NCBI RefSeq assembly: GCF_002749975.1
Contig: NZ_PEIG01000003.1
Coordinates: 1-64,000 of the forward strand
Direction of reading: 5' to 3'
DNA from: Gloeocapsopsis sp. IPPAS B-1203
Lineage (GTDB): Bacteria; Cyanobacteriota; Cyanobacteriia; Cyanobacteriales; Chroococcidiopsidaceae
DNA: 64,000 nt
Both the position numbers and the translations under genes were made by a program. The notes below the pieces were generated by a model. It was not told where the DNA came from, ran no database searches, and was given only the letters and a program-made list of their open reading frames with translations. Of this stretch, positions 39,467 through 49,233 are shown in pieces (position 1 is the stretch's first letter; each line of letters opens with the position of its first letter).

Positions 39467-39985
39467 GTGGCATTAGTACATTGGCAACCATTTCAAGAAA
39501 TTACTGCCTTACGGCGTCAAATGGATCGGATGTTTGACGAAATTGCAGGATTTAATCGAGAGTTAAAGATAAACTGGATGCCTGCGATTGAAATGAAAGA
39601 TAGTGAAGAAAGCATTATCTTACGCGCTGAAATTCCTGGAATAGATGCTAAAGATCTTGATGTACAAGTCGCCCGAGATGCAGTTACAATCACGGGTGAA
39701 ACTCATCAGGAACAACAAACAGAAGATCGGGGATTTTGGCATTCTGAATTTCGCTATGGGAAGTTCCAAAGAACGATTCCATTACCAGTAGCAGTCGAAA
39801 ATGAACGAGTCGAAGCAAGCTACAAAGACGGAATTTTGACTTTGACACTACCCAAAGTTGCTGAAGCAATTAACCGTGTAGTCCACATTAATTTAACAGG
39901 AGATACAAAAGAGGCGATCGCAGGTTCTGATACTGCTCACACAGTAGATGTGTCGAGCGAGATGCAAGACAAAGACAACAATTAA
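39467..39985 (+). CDS. Hsp20/alpha-crystallin small heat-shock protein
   Basis: A 172-residue small heat-shock protein that holds unfolding proteins without ATP. The alpha-crystallin domain runs about 35-135: WMPAIEMKDSEESIILRAEIPGI, then YGKFQRTIPLP, VEASYKDGILTLTLPK. The C-terminal tail carries VHINLTG in place of the IxI motif. I chose the GTG at 39467 (VALVHWQPFQEI) because GGAGGTGA lies 7 bases upstream; the open frame continues 23 codons upstream. A strong terminator follows. Confidence 0.95.
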   Translation: MALVHWQPFQEITALRRQMDRMFDEIAGFNRELKINWMPAIEMKDSEESIILRAEIPGIDAKDLDVQVARDAVTITGETHQEQQTEDRGFWHSEFRYGKFQRTIPLPVAVENERVEASYKDGILTLTLPKVAEAINRVVHINLTGDTKEAIAGSDTAHTVDVSSEMQDKDNN

Positions 39986-40060
39986 CCTGATGACTAAAAG
40001 ACTAACTAATAATAATTAACTTTAGTTAGTTGATACTTGTTACTTCTAAATAATTCTTGC

Positions 40061-40103
40061 GCTGAGTAGAATTTCTCAAAATATTAATCTACTCAGCTTT
40101 TTT
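40061..40103 (+). terminator. Terminator of the Hsp20 gene
   Basis: GCTGAGTAGA (40061-40070) pairs with TCTACTCAGC (40088-40097), followed by six T. The loop is 17 bases, A+T rich. It lies right before the end of the convergent HdrB-like gene. Confidence 0.9.
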
Positions 40104-40112
40104 ATGCAAAAC

Positions 40113-41015
40113 TTAAAATCCTAACTTTTCTAACAAAGGACGAGTGGAAACAATATGTCTTTCTAAACCTAATTCTTTAGGTTTAATACCTAATGCCAAA
40201 GCAATGAGTTGAGGGAGATGCAACACAGGTAAACCCAGTTTTTCGCCCACTACTTTTTCGACTTCAGGTTGACGAGAATCAAGATTGAGATGACACAAAG
40301 GACAAGGAGTGACCATACAATCTGCACCAGCTACGAGAGCTTCTTGAATATGCATTCCTGCCATTTTAAAAGCTTGAGTGGTGGCATAACTAGAAAGAGG
40401 CCAGCCACAGCACTGAGTTCGCCCGCGATAGTATACTGGTGTTGCACCAATTGCCCGAAAGACATTTTCCATTGATTGGGGGTTGTAGGGGTCATCGTAG
40501 GGCATGGATTTTTGGGCACGCAGTAAATAACAGCCATAAAAAGCAGCACATTTAATCCCGCTCAAGCGTCGCGATACGCGGTTTTGCAGTTCTTGTAAGC
40601 CGTAATCAGCAACAATTGCATACAGCAGATGCTTGACTGTAGAATTACCACGATAGGGCAAACAACCTTCTTGGGTAAGTAAGCCATTAATTTGCTCAAG
40701 GTAAGCAGGGTTAGTCTGCTGAGACTCTTTTAAACGCTCATCAACACGCCCAATCACGCCTTGGCAAGTGCTGCAATGTGTCAGTAAGGGAAGATTTAAT
40801 TCTTCAGCTAACGCAATATTGCGGGCATTTACAGTATCTTCTAGTAGCAGTGAATCTTCTTTAAAAGTACCAGAACCGCAGCATGCGGCTTTCTTCAGTT
40901 CTATAAGTTCAATACCTAAAGCTTGAGTTAATGCTTGCGTAGATTGATAAAGTTCGCGGCAGGCTCCCTGGGCAACACAACCAGGAAAATAAGCATATTT
41001 TAAATGGGAAGACAT
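40113..41015 (-). CDS. HdrB/SdhC-like CCG-domain iron-sulphur protein
   Basis: A 300-residue protein with two CCG modules, each able to hold an unusual [4Fe-4S] cluster: ACCGSG with CSTCQG, and QCCGWPLSSY with CPLCHLN. FPGCVAQ opens the protein in the usual way. It resembles heterodisulfide reductase subunit B and the E-type succinate dehydrogenase SdhC (SdhE) subunit. Cyanobacteria use such a subunit with SdhA/SdhB at some point in quinone reduction; that link is family-based, since sdhA/B are not in the window. Located convergent with hsp20 and divergent from acpP. Confidence 0.85.
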   Translation of the reverse strand: MSSHLKYAYFPGCVAQGACRELYQSTQALTQALGIELIELKKAACCGSGTFKEDSLLLEDTVNARNIALAEELNLPLLTHCSTCQGVIGRVDERLKESQQTNPAYLEQINGLLTQEGCLPYRGNSTVKHLLYAIVADYGLQELQNRVSRRLSGIKCAAFYGCYLLRAQKSMPYDDPYNPQSMENVFRAIGATPVYYRGRTQCCGWPLSSYATTQAFKMAGMHIQEALVAGADCMVTPCPLCHLNLDSRQPEVEKVVGEKLGLPVLHLPQLIALALGIKPKELGLERHIVSTRPLLEKLGF

Positions 41016-41266
41016 AAGAAATTAGGGACGGGCAACTAGAATAAGGAATAAAACTTAAAGATAACCTTTTCTATCCTAACCTCAGTCCACAATTGCTTTT
41101 CTTACCTTATTCAGTCTCTTGTTCCTAACTCCTCTTTTAGTGACAGTAGGAAAACAGACCATTTGGAGTGTTTAAGCGATCGCGCTTTTCGATAAGATAA
41201 ATATGCCTAAAATCATGTCATCCCAATCGAGGGATTTTTTTGCAACTGCTTGAGGACGTTATATTT

Positions 41267-41518
41267 ATGAGCGAAGCGGAAATTTTTGAAAAAGTCAAGA
41301 AAATTGTGACTGAGCAACTGAGTGTTGAAGCTGAAAAGGTGACACCACCAGCAAACTTTGCGAACGACCTAGGAGCCGATTCGCTTGATACTGTTGAACT
41401 TGTGATGGCTTTAGAGGAAGAATTTGATATTGAAATTCCCGATGAGGCAGCTGAACAAATTACAACTGTACAGCAAGCTGTAGATTACATCAGCAACAAA
41501 GTGACTGCATCCGCTTAG
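41267..41518 (+). CDS. acpP: Acyl carrier protein
   Basis: An 83-residue acyl carrier protein. The phosphopantetheine serine is in [10 protein letters not shown] near residue 39, with [14 protein letters not shown] after it. The ATG at 41267 follows a GAGGACG; an earlier start at 41240 adds nine unrelated residues. It is 139 bp upstream of fabF on the same strand, an arrangement typical of fatty acid synthesis genes. Confidence 0.97.
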   Translation: MSEAEIFEKVKKIVTEQLSVEAEKVTPPANFANDLGADSLDTVELVMALEEEFDIEIPDEAAEQITTVQQAVDYISNKVTASA

Positions 41519-41657
41519 GTGTGAGGCACATCTGACAAGGTGGCGCCAGGAATGCGATCGCACTCGTGATTAAATCGTCTGAAGATCGCGCCAGCGCCCA
41601 AAACTAAAAATTCATTTGTTCTGCGTTATTCAGTCAGGAAGCTGGCTCAACTGAAGT

Positions 41658-42911
41658 ATGACAGATAAGGAAAAAAAACGTGTTGTCGTAACGGGTATCG
41701 GTGCTATCACGCCGATTGGCAATACTCCAGATGAGTACTGGGAAGGGTTAATAAATGGACGCAGTGGGATTGGTCCGATTACCTTGTTCGATGCCTCCCA
41801 TCACAAGTGCCGCATTGCTGGTGAAGTCAAAGGATTTAATCCTCATGACTACCTTGACAGCAAAGATGCCAAGCGCATGGATCGATTTGCTCAGTTTGCG
41901 GTTTCAGCCAGTTTACAAGCGCTTGCAGACGCACAGTTTGTCATCAATGAACTGAACGCAGAACAAGTGGGCGTAATTATTGGTACTGGTATTGGTGGGA
42001 TTAAGGTACTAGAAGACCAACAAACAGTTTATCTCAATCGCGGTCCTGACCGATGTAGCCCGTTTATGGTGCCAATGATGATCGCAAACATGGCAGCAGG
42101 ATTGACAGCAATTCACATTGGTGCGAAGGGACCAAATACTTGTCCAGTTACAGCATGTGCTGCTGGTTCCAATGCGGTTGGTGATGCGTTTCGGATGATT
42201 CAGCGTGGTTATGCCCAAGCAATGATTTGTGGCGGCGCAGAAGCCGCAGTTACACCACTATCTGTAGCAGGTTTTGCTGCAGCTCGAACGCTGTCTACCC
42301 GTAATGACGATCCGGCTCGTGCTAGTCGTCCTTTTGATCGCGATCGCGATGGATTTGTTATGGGTGAAGGAGCGGGAATTCTGCTACTAGAGGAACTCGA
42401 ACACGCCCGCAGTCGTGGCGCACGCATTTATGCCGAAATTGTCGGCTACGGGATGACGTGTGATGCCTATCATATGACATCACCTGTACCTGGAGGCGAA
42501 GGTGCAACTCGTGCTATGCAACTTGCACTCAAAGATGCTTTGTTAGATCCAATGCAAGTCAACTACATCAATGCCCACGGTACTAGTACCGCAATGAATG
42601 ACACGACTGAAACAGCAGCGATGAAAAAAGTGTTGGGCGATCATGCGTACAAAGTCGCAATCAGTTCAACTAAGTCAATGACTGGGCACTTATTAGGCGG
42701 TTCAGGTGGAATTGAAGCTGTAGCAACAACTCTTGCGATCGCACATGACCAACTACCACCAACGATTAACTTAGAAAATCCCGATCCAGAGTGCGATTTG
42801 GATTATGTACCTAATGTTTCTCGCGCCCAAAAAGTAGATGTTGCTTTGTCAAATTCTTTTGGCTTTGGTGGACATAATGTCACTTTGGTATTTCAGAAGT
42901 TCACTGATTAG
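41658..42911 (+). CDS. fabF: 3-oxoacyl-ACP synthase II
   Basis: A 417-residue KAS II, which condenses acyl-ACP with malonyl-ACP. The Cys-His-His triad is visible: Cys in TACAAGSNAVGDAF (about 167), His in NAHGTSTAMND (about 307), and His in TKSMTGHLLGGSGG (about 343). GFGGHN closes the active site near the C-terminus. It follows acpP on the same strand. It is the chain-elongating enzyme that makes C18 chains. Confidence 0.97.
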   Translation: MTDKEKKRVVVTGIGAITPIGNTPDEYWEGLINGRSGIGPITLFDASHHKCRIAGEVKGFNPHDYLDSKDAKRMDRFAQFAVSASLQALADAQFVINELNAEQVGVIIGTGIGGIKVLEDQQTVYLNRGPDRCSPFMVPMMIANMAAGLTAIHIGAKGPNTCPVTACAAGSNAVGDAFRMIQRGYAQAMICGGAEAAVTPLSVAGFAAARTLSTRNDDPARASRPFDRDRDGFVMGEGAGILLLEELEHARSRGARIYAEIVGYGMTCDAYHMTSPVPGGEGATRAMQLALKDALLDPMQVNYINAHGTSTAMNDTTETAAMKKVLGDHAYKVAISSTKSMTGHLLGGSGGIEAVATTLAIAHDQLPPTINLENPDPECDLDYVPNVSRAQKVDVALSNSFGFGGHNVTLVFQKFTD

Positions 42912-43222
42912 TGAATGAAACGTGATGCCTCAAGAGCAAAGCAGTTGAGAAGTCAGCAGGGAAAAGGTGAAGCAATGGCAAGTATCTTAAAAATACCTTT
43001 GCTCCTCAGCTGGTTTTCTGTTTAATCTATTGGCTATCAAATCAACGTTGGAACAAAAATTGTCAAGTGGAGAAACTTATTAGCCATTGTTTGGGCAAGA
43101 ATGCTTGCCTGTCAATCCCCAAGAATGGGATGATCGTTAATAAGTGCTTAGGGCAATCTCTGAGGATTACAATTTCAGCCCACTCCATGAGCGTGCTAAC
43201 CCGTCGTTAACAATAAGAGACT
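42912..43222. other. Intergenic region between fabF and tkt
   Basis: About 310 bases. It should hold the tkt promoter. There is a short CAAGAATGCTTGCCTG stretch with near-palindromic TGCTTG, but I see no gene, RNA or clear terminator. Confidence 0.45.
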
Positions 43223-45256
43223 ATGGCTGTTGCAACCCAATCCCTCGAAGAACTTTGTATTAATTCAATTCGTTTTCTAGCAATCGATGCTGTAGAAAAG
43301 GCAAAGTCTGGTCATCCAGGGCTGCCGATGGGCGCGGCTCCAATGGCATTTGTCTTATGGGATCGATTTATGCGATTCAATCCCAAAAATCCTGCTTGGT
43401 TCAACCGCGATCGCTTTTTGCTATCAGCAGGACACGGCAGTATGTTGTTGTATGCCCTACTGTATCTGACAGGCTATGAAGATCTGACGCTTGAAGATCT
43501 TAAGCAGTTCCGTCAGTGGGAATCAAAAACTCCTGGACACCCAGAAAACTTTATGAACCCTGGGGTGGAAATTACAACGGGTCCTTTGGGTCAAGGTATT
43601 GCCAATGGAGTTGGCATTGCTATGGCGGAGGCTCACTTAGCTGCTAAGTTCAATAAACCTGATTTCTCTATTGTTGACCACTACACTTACGTTATCTTAG
43701 GTGATGGATGCAACATGGAGGGTGTTTCCGGTGAAGCGTGTTCGTTAGCTGGACACTTAGGACTTGGTAAGCTAATTGCCTTGTACGACGACAATCAGAT
43801 CTCAATCGATGGCTCGACCGATCTTGCGTTTACCGAAGATGTTGGTAAACGTTTTGAAGCCTACGGCTGGCACGTCCAAGTCGTGGAAGACGGTAACACT
43901 GATTTAGATGCGATTCACCAAGCAATTGAAGCTGCCCAGGCTGTAACGGATAAACCCTCCTTAATTAAGGTACGCACTACAATTGGCTATGGTTCTCCTA
44001 AAAAAGCTAACACTCGCCATGCACACGGTGAAGCGCTAGGTGCAGATGAAGTTAAAGCAACCCGCGAACATTTAGGGTGGAATCATGAACCGTTTGAAGT
44101 TCCTGAAGATGCCTTAAATCACTGGCGTCAAGCGATTGATCGCGGTGCAAAGTTAGAACAAGAGTGGAATCAATTATTCGAGCGCTACAAGCAGCAATAT
44201 CCTGAAGATGCTCGCCTTTTAGAGCGGATGCATCAAGCTGAGCTACCTGAAGGATGGGATGCGGTGCTACCTACCTATACACCCGAAGACAAAGGAATTG
44301 CCACCCGCGCTCACTCAGGTAATTGTTTAAATGCGATCGCTGAAGTTCTTCCTGAACTGATTGGTGGTTCGGCTGACTTGGCTCCTTCTAACAATACTTT
44401 GCTCAAAACTTCCGGAGACTTCCAAAAAGGTCAATACGAAAATCGCTACATCCGTTTTGGAGTGCGCGAACACGGTATGGGCGCAATTTGCAATGGTCTA
44501 GCGCTCGATGGTTCTGGACTGATTCCTTACTGTGCAACGTTTCTCGTGTTTACCGATTATATGCGGGCAGCAATTCGTCTTTCGGCGTTGTCTGAAGCTG
44601 GCGTGATTTATATCATGACTCACGACTCGATTGCACTGGGTGAAGATGGTCCGACACACCAACCTGTTGAACACGTTGCTTCTTTACGCGCTATTCCTGA
44701 GTTGTATGTCATCCGTCCTGCAGATGGTAATGAGACTTCTGGTGCTTACAAAGTCGCAATTAAAGCTGCACGCGGTAAGCGATATGGCAACAAGACAAGA
44801 CCTTCTGTACTTGCGCTGACTCGCCAAGCTGTACCCAATCTTACCGGTTCTTCAATTGAAGGAGTCACGAAAGGTGCTTATATTCTATCTGATAGTGATG
44901 GCACGCCGGACTTAATTTTAATTGGTACAGGTAGCGAAACTCAATTGTGTGTCAAGGCAGCCGAGCAGTTGCAGAGTGAAGGCAAGAAAGTCAGAGTTGT
45001 TTCTATGCCTTGTTGGGAAGTATTTGAAGAGCAAGATGCTGAGTACCGAGAATCTGTATTACCTAAAGCAGTGAAAAAGCGGGTGTCAGTTGAAGCTGGT
45101 ACGACGTTTGGCTGGTGCCGTTATGTTGGTGATGAAGGTATTGCGATCGGTGTTGATCAGTACGGCTCTTCGGCTCCAGGCGGAGTCTGTATGGAGAAAT
45201 TTGGCTTCACAGTCGATAATGTGGTATCGAAGGCAAAAGCAGTTTTAGGGGAATAA
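43223..45256 (+). CDS. tkt: Transketolase
   Basis: A 677-residue transketolase of the Calvin and pentose phosphate pathways, using thiamine diphosphate to move two-carbon ketol units. Key parts are [47 protein letters not shown] (ThDP and metal site), [14 protein letters not shown] and [13 protein letters not shown]-like [15 protein letters not shown] with the catalytic Glu, and [15 protein letters not shown]. No additional gene is co-transcribed; a terminator follows. Confidence 0.98.
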   Translation: MAVATQSLEELCINSIRFLAIDAVEKAKSGHPGLPMGAAPMAFVLWDRFMRFNPKNPAWFNRDRFLLSAGHGSMLLYALLYLTGYEDLTLEDLKQFRQWESKTPGHPENFMNPGVEITTGPLGQGIANGVGIAMAEAHLAAKFNKPDFSIVDHYTYVILGDGCNMEGVSGEACSLAGHLGLGKLIALYDDNQISIDGSTDLAFTEDVGKRFEAYGWHVQVVEDGNTDLDAIHQAIEAAQAVTDKPSLIKVRTTIGYGSPKKANTRHAHGEALGADEVKATREHLGWNHEPFEVPEDALNHWRQAIDRGAKLEQEWNQLFERYKQQYPEDARLLERMHQAELPEGWDAVLPTYTPEDKGIATRAHSGNCLNAIAEVLPELIGGSADLAPSNNTLLKTSGDFQKGQYENRYIRFGVREHGMGAICNGLALDGSGLIPYCATFLVFTDYMRAAIRLSALSEAGVIYIMTHDSIALGEDGPTHQPVEHVASLRAIPELYVIRPADGNETSGAYKVAIKAARGKRYGNKTRPSVLALTRQAVPNLTGSSIEGVTKGAYILSDSDGTPDLILIGTGSETQLCVKAAEQLQSEGKKVRVVSMPCWEVFEEQDAEYRESVLPKAVKKRVSVEAGTTFGWCRYVGDEGIAIGVDQYGSSAPGGVCMEKFGFTVDNVVSKAKAVLGE

Positions 45257-45302
45257 TCTATAGATTGTTCTCAAGACACTAAAAGTTTATAGCCACCAGA
45301 TT

Positions 45303-45330
45303 AGGGGTTCTTACAAGAGCCCCTATTTTA
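45303..45330 (+). terminator. Terminator after tkt
   Basis: AGGGGTTCT (45303-45311) pairs with AGAGCCCCT (45316-45324), with one G-T pair and a 4-base loop, followed by ATTTTATT. Confidence 0.82.
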
Positions 45331-45366
45331 TTGATTATGAAAACACGACTTTGTATCCTAAACATC

Positions 45367-45481
45367 AGACTTCTTGCAAAAGTACTTAAACTGTCATGTT
45401 GAGCCTTGCGAAACATCTCGCGAGATTCTACGTTACATTACATAATGACATTCATAATTTTTCGACTTTTGCAAGAGTTCT
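45367..45481. repeat. MITE-like 115-bp element with nested inverted repeats
   Basis: Outer arms at 45367-45383 and 45465-45481 share CTTGCAAAAGT in inverted form (14 of 17 positions matching). Inside, TGTCAT (45392-45397) and ATGACA (45445-45450) form a second inverted pair, and the centre has the palindrome TCTCGCGAGA. There is no coding capacity. The nested design is typical of non-autonomous transposable elements or repeat hairpins. Confidence 0.75.
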
Positions 45482-45591
45482 ACCCTACATAAATGCAAGC
45501 ACAAATATATTTGTAGCTAAATAAACATACTCTACAGAAATCATCTTACTGATAAAACTGCCACTATTGAGTGTGTCACTTTTAACTTAGG

Positions 45592-45618
45592 GTACCTGTG
45601 ATTCATGCGGGAGGTCTA
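45592..45618 (-). repeat. Dispersed 27-base unit, copy 3
   Basis: The reverse complement matches 12991-13017 in 24 of 27 positions. It lies in a 1-kb gap with no gene and is next to nothing obvious. Confidence 0.7.
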
Positions 45619-46292
45619 CTGTTCTTCTATAAAGCTGCTAAAAGGATAGAAATCACAGCATTTCGCTTCAAAGCTGATTATAAATAGGTAATCAAAGCAC
45701 AGGAGAAAAGAATACAAGAAGAATCATTTGCCTAGCACTTTTATCAAAGGGTACTGAAAAGTTATCGCTTAATACCAATTTCCTCAATGCTAGCTACAAA
45801 TCAATCTCCGCGTTTCCGTGTTAGCCATTGTCTTGGAAACTTCGTGAACGTGACGGGAACCGCCTGCTTTTTTGCGAGTTTCCCCCTGTAGCAATCTTAA
45901 AGTGAATTAGCTCTCTACCTCCTATTTTATTGAGCTGACTTGATACTTTAATTTCATGTATTCAAAACCAACTTTTTGGTATTTAGTATACAATAGCTAT
46001 TTTGATAATAAATGTAGTTTTAAATACTTACAAAAAAAACTTTAAGTGATAGTTTAAGTGCCAATTGTAGTGACTTTATTACTCAATTGATTCGTCTTAG
46101 ATTAACCACAATTATATCAGTAAATAATTTTGTTATGAAAAAAATGGTTTTTGGTATAAACTGTCTTGTTAATCTAAGGCTCTTCTCAGTAACTCACAAC
46201 AGTGTAATACTGTGGCTCTGATACTGATATTACAATGAGTTTTTTAGTAGATTTATGAGTTAATTGTCCACACTTACACACGGGAAATTCAA
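45619..46292. other. Intergenic region upstream of methyltransferase gene
   Basis: The rest of the 1036-base gap. A CTTTTTTGCGAGTTTCCCC stretch near 45868 resembles part of the hairpin block at 62996-63125. The second half is A+T rich and should contain the promoter of the gene at 46293. No convincing open frame or RNA gene was found. Confidence 0.45.
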
Positions 46293-46979
46293 ATGATTCA
46301 ACTACTTATCCGCTTATCTCCTCCGCGATACAAAAAGACAATCAAAGCAGCTTGGTTAAAGTATTTGTTTTATCGCACAGTAAGACAAATTGCTCAACTA
46401 CCTGTAGGACAAATTCCTACACGAAAAATGTTGAAGAACTTGCACCTCAGTTGGGGGAATTACGGATTTGTAGCTAACTTAGACTATCTTGAAGAAGTCG
46501 CCAAACAAGCAGTTCAGACATCTGGTCCAATTTTAGAGTGTGGTAGCGGATTAACAACAATTATTTTGGGCTTACTTGCTGGTCGTCGTGGAGTTGAGGT
46601 TTTCTCGCTGGAACATCTACCAAGTTGGCGATCGCACGTTCTTGATGTATTGCAAAAACACCGAATACCAGCAGTCAATGTCTGCTTATCTCCCTTACGA
46701 GACTACGGTGATTTTTTTTGGTACGACCCACCTTTGAACATTTTGCCTCAGCAATTCCAGTTAATCATTTGTGATGGTCCTCCTGGAAAAACGCCTGGAG
46801 GTCGTTACGGACTGTTACCTGTAATGAAGCAATACATCTCCAACGAAAATACGATCTTACTCGATGATGCTCATCGTCCTGGTGAAATGGAAACATTGGA
46901 AAAATGGGTAAAAGAGGCAAAAGTCAAGGTACAAACGCAGTCAAGGTCTCAAGGAACTTATGCCTTAATTACTTATTGA
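46293..46979 (+). CDS. Class I SAM-dependent methyltransferase-like protein
   Basis: A 228-residue protein. The SAM-binding part is LECGSGLTTIILGLLAGRRG (about 80-99), followed by EVFSLEHLPSWR with the acidic residue that would bind the ribose. The C-terminal IICDGPPGKTPGGRYGLLPVM resembles the IDGxx segment of O-methyltransferases and NAD-binding pockets. An amphipathic, basic N-terminus (RLSPPRYKKTIKAAWLKYL) could contact membranes. Substrate unknown. The preceding 1-kb gap makes it a single-gene unit. Confidence 0.75.
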   Translation: MIQLLIRLSPPRYKKTIKAAWLKYLFYRTVRQIAQLPVGQIPTRKMLKNLHLSWGNYGFVANLDYLEEVAKQAVQTSGPILECGSGLTTIILGLLAGRRGVEVFSLEHLPSWRSHVLDVLQKHRIPAVNVCLSPLRDYGDFFWYDPPLNILPQQFQLIICDGPPGKTPGGRYGLLPVMKQYISNENTILLDDAHRPGEMETLEKWVKEAKVKVQTQSRSQGTYALITY

Positions 46980-47194
46980 TTTTTGATTGAGGTATCACTT
47001 AAAGTAGGCTGCGAAGGAGTATGTTGCCTAAATGACTTGCTTGGCGTTACTATTTTTGGAGCATCAGGTGCAGATGCAGCAAGTCTTAATTGTGTAACTA
47101 TGGGTGCATACATCTGCTAACAGGTCTTGTATAGATTCAGAAATTAACACTTATCAAGCGAACTTGATGTAAGTATCCGTCTCATAATCTTTCG

Positions 47195-48316
47195 TCAAGC
47201 TAAGGGTAGAAAGAAGTAAAATGTACTACCCTTGCCGAGTTGACTCTCAACAAAAATTTGACCATCTTGTAGTTCGATTAAACGACGCGAAATTGCTAGC
47301 CCAATTCCAGTACCACCAGAATGGCGATCGCGCGATCGATCCGCACGCCAAAAGCGTTCAAATACGTGAGGCAAGTCTGCTTGTGCGATACCAATACCAG
47401 TATCACTCACGGCAATCCACAATTTACGCGATTGAGTCGAAGTACGAATAGTAATTGCACCTTGAGTTGTGTAACGAATTGCATTACCTAACAAATTAAC
47501 GAGAACTTGCTCCACGCGATCAATATCTGCAAGCACAGGTGGTAATTGCGATGGACATTTGAGTTGCAAAACTGGACCATCTTCTAAAATCTGATCTGAA
47601 AACTTTTCTATCAGCGCTTGCAATAACGGGGAAAGATTGACTGGTTGTAGATTGATTGGTAAGTAACCAGCTTCAGCTTTCGAGAGTTCTTGTAAGTCAT
47701 TAACCAAGCGCTCTAGACGTCGAGTTTCTCTAGCAAGACGTGTATAAATTTCAGTTGACGGTTCGACTCCGCCATCCGCTAGTTCTTCTAGGTAGCCGCG
47801 AACAACGGTTAATGGAGTTCGTAATTCGTGCGTAAGATCGCTAATCAGTTCGCGTCGCCTTTGTTCTACGTCTTCCAAGCTAGCTGCCATGCGGTTAAAG
47901 CTAACACCAAGGCGCTGTAACTCTGGAATATCGCTTGCAGGTAGTCGTGCATCTAGTTGTCCAGCAGCAAATTTTTGAGTAATTTGTTCCATCTCCGTTA
48001 GCCGCTGCATGATGCGTTTGGATACCCAGTAACTGAGTCCTCCGGCTGCTGTAGTACTCACAACAACAGACCACACTGTACCGCGAAACCAAGCACTCTC
48101 GAATCCATGAAGTAGTTCAGTACGGGCAAAGCGCAAACGAAATCCAGTGCCTTCGAGTTCTTCAAGACGGACAACGAAATAGCGGGGAGAAGACACTTTA
48201 CCAATAATGACAAGACTCATGACTGCTACCATCACCACCAATAAGTGTGAAAGGAACAGACGAGATGCTAATGGCAAATTTCGCTTACGTAAATCTACTT
48301 TCGTCATAAGCTTCAA
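47195..48316 (-). CDS. Membrane sensor histidine kinase (OmpR-pair)
   Basis: A 373-residue sensor with two membrane helices (about 18-40 and 78-100), a short periplasmic loop between, HAMP (about 100-150), HisKA with His in SDLTHELRTPLTVVRGY (about 165), and an ATPase domain with NLLGNAIRYT, DTGIGI and GGTGIGLAIS. It phosphorylates the upstream OmpR-type regulator. Its ATG overlaps the regulator stop by 4 bases (48313-48316), so the genes are translationally coupled. The short sensor loop suggests a membrane or small ion signal. Confidence 0.93.
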   Translation of the reverse strand: MKLMTKVDLRKRNLPLASRLFLSHLLVVMVAVMSLVIIGKVSSPRYFVVRLEELEGTGFRLRFARTELLHGFESAWFRGTVWSVVVSTTAAGGLSYWVSKRIMQRLTEMEQITQKFAAGQLDARLPASDIPELQRLGVSFNRMAASLEDVEQRRRELISDLTHELRTPLTVVRGYLEELADGGVEPSTEIYTRLARETRRLERLVNDLQELSKAEAGYLPINLQPVNLSPLLQALIEKFSDQILEDGPVLQLKCPSQLPPVLADIDRVEQVLVNLLGNAIRYTTQGAITIRTSTQSRKLWIAVSDTGIGIAQADLPHVFERFWRADRSRDRHSGGTGIGLAISRRLIELQDGQIFVESQLGKGSTFYFFLPLA

Positions 48317-49023
48317 GGTGTTGTTGCGTCTTCAAACTTGTAGCCGACACCAACAACAGTTTTAATAAAAGTAGGATTAGCAGGATCGGGTTCAATTTTT
48401 TTTCGCAATCGGGCAACGTGAGTATCAACAACGCGCTCATCACCAAAAAAATCACTTCCCCAAAGTTTGTCAATCAACTGCGTGCGATTCCAGACACGAC
48501 CAGGATTACTCACAAAGGTGCTAAGTAAGTTAAATTCCAAGGTTGTCAGATCTAAATCTTCAGTGCGATCGCTGCTGATTTGACGACTGGCAGAGCGTTG
48601 TTCTACATCTACTATAAAATGCTGAGTTCGATGAATTTGATGTTGTCCGCCTTGGCGTAGACTCCGCCGTAACAATGCTCGTACTCGCGCAACTAACTCT
48701 CTAGGGCTAAAAGGCTTGGTAAGATAATCGTCTGCACCAGTAGATAGACCAATGACACGATCAATTTCTTCGCCTCTTGCTGTGAGCATGAGGATGTAAG
48801 GATCTTTAGTACCAGGTTTTTGCCGAATTCTGGCACAGACTTCCAGTCCATCTAAGCCAGGGAGCATCAGGTCAAGGATAATTAAATCAGGTTGTAGTTC
48901 TTGAAATAAGCGCAAGGCAGCTAAACCATCACGACAGCTTTGACAAGAAAATCCTTCTTTTTCGAGTGCAAGTTGAATCAATCCGGCAATTTCGGCTTCA
49001 TCCTCAACAATTAATATATCCAT
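48313..49023 (-). CDS. OmpR/PhoB-family response regulator
   Basis: A 236-residue regulator with a receiver domain (Asp in IILDLMLPGLDG at about 51) and a winged-helix C-terminus (LDLTTLEFNLLSTFVSNPGRVWNRTQLIDKLWG, ERVVDTHVARLRKKIE, TVVGVGYKF). The ATG at 49023 gives MDILIVEDE, the usual start; a TTG three codons upstream is possible, since the GGTGGAG ribosome site sits directly on the ATG. It is followed by its kinase with a 4-base overlap. Confidence 0.93.
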   Translation of the reverse strand: MDILIVEDEAEIAGLIQLALEKEGFSCQSCRDGLAALRLFQELQPDLIILDLMLPGLDGLEVCARIRQKPGTKDPYILMLTARGEEIDRVIGLSTGADDYLTKPFSPRELVARVRALLRRSLRQGGQHQIHRTQHFIVDVEQRSASRQISSDRTEDLDLTTLEFNLLSTFVSNPGRVWNRTQLIDKLWGSDFFGDERVVDTHVARLRKKIEPDPANPTFIKTVVGVGYKFEDATTP

Positions 49024-49233
49024 CTCCACCAAGGGTAAGCGACATCACTTGATTGTTATTTTGGGTTTATTCTTCCAGCTTAATCTTTGTGCCTCAAGAT
49101 CTACAGTGCCGAATTTGGTATTAGCTTTTAATCAGAACTTATACTACTTCGTAATTTGTCATTTATTGATTACCCTAGATTCTGTATTCTCCCCTGCTGC
49201 CTACATATATCAACCTTAAAGTAGAACAGATTA

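Noticed and set aside
45257-46292. Possible small genes in the 1-kb gap after tkt
   Set aside because: I found repeats and a terminator but no frame with a ribosome site and plausible protein composition.
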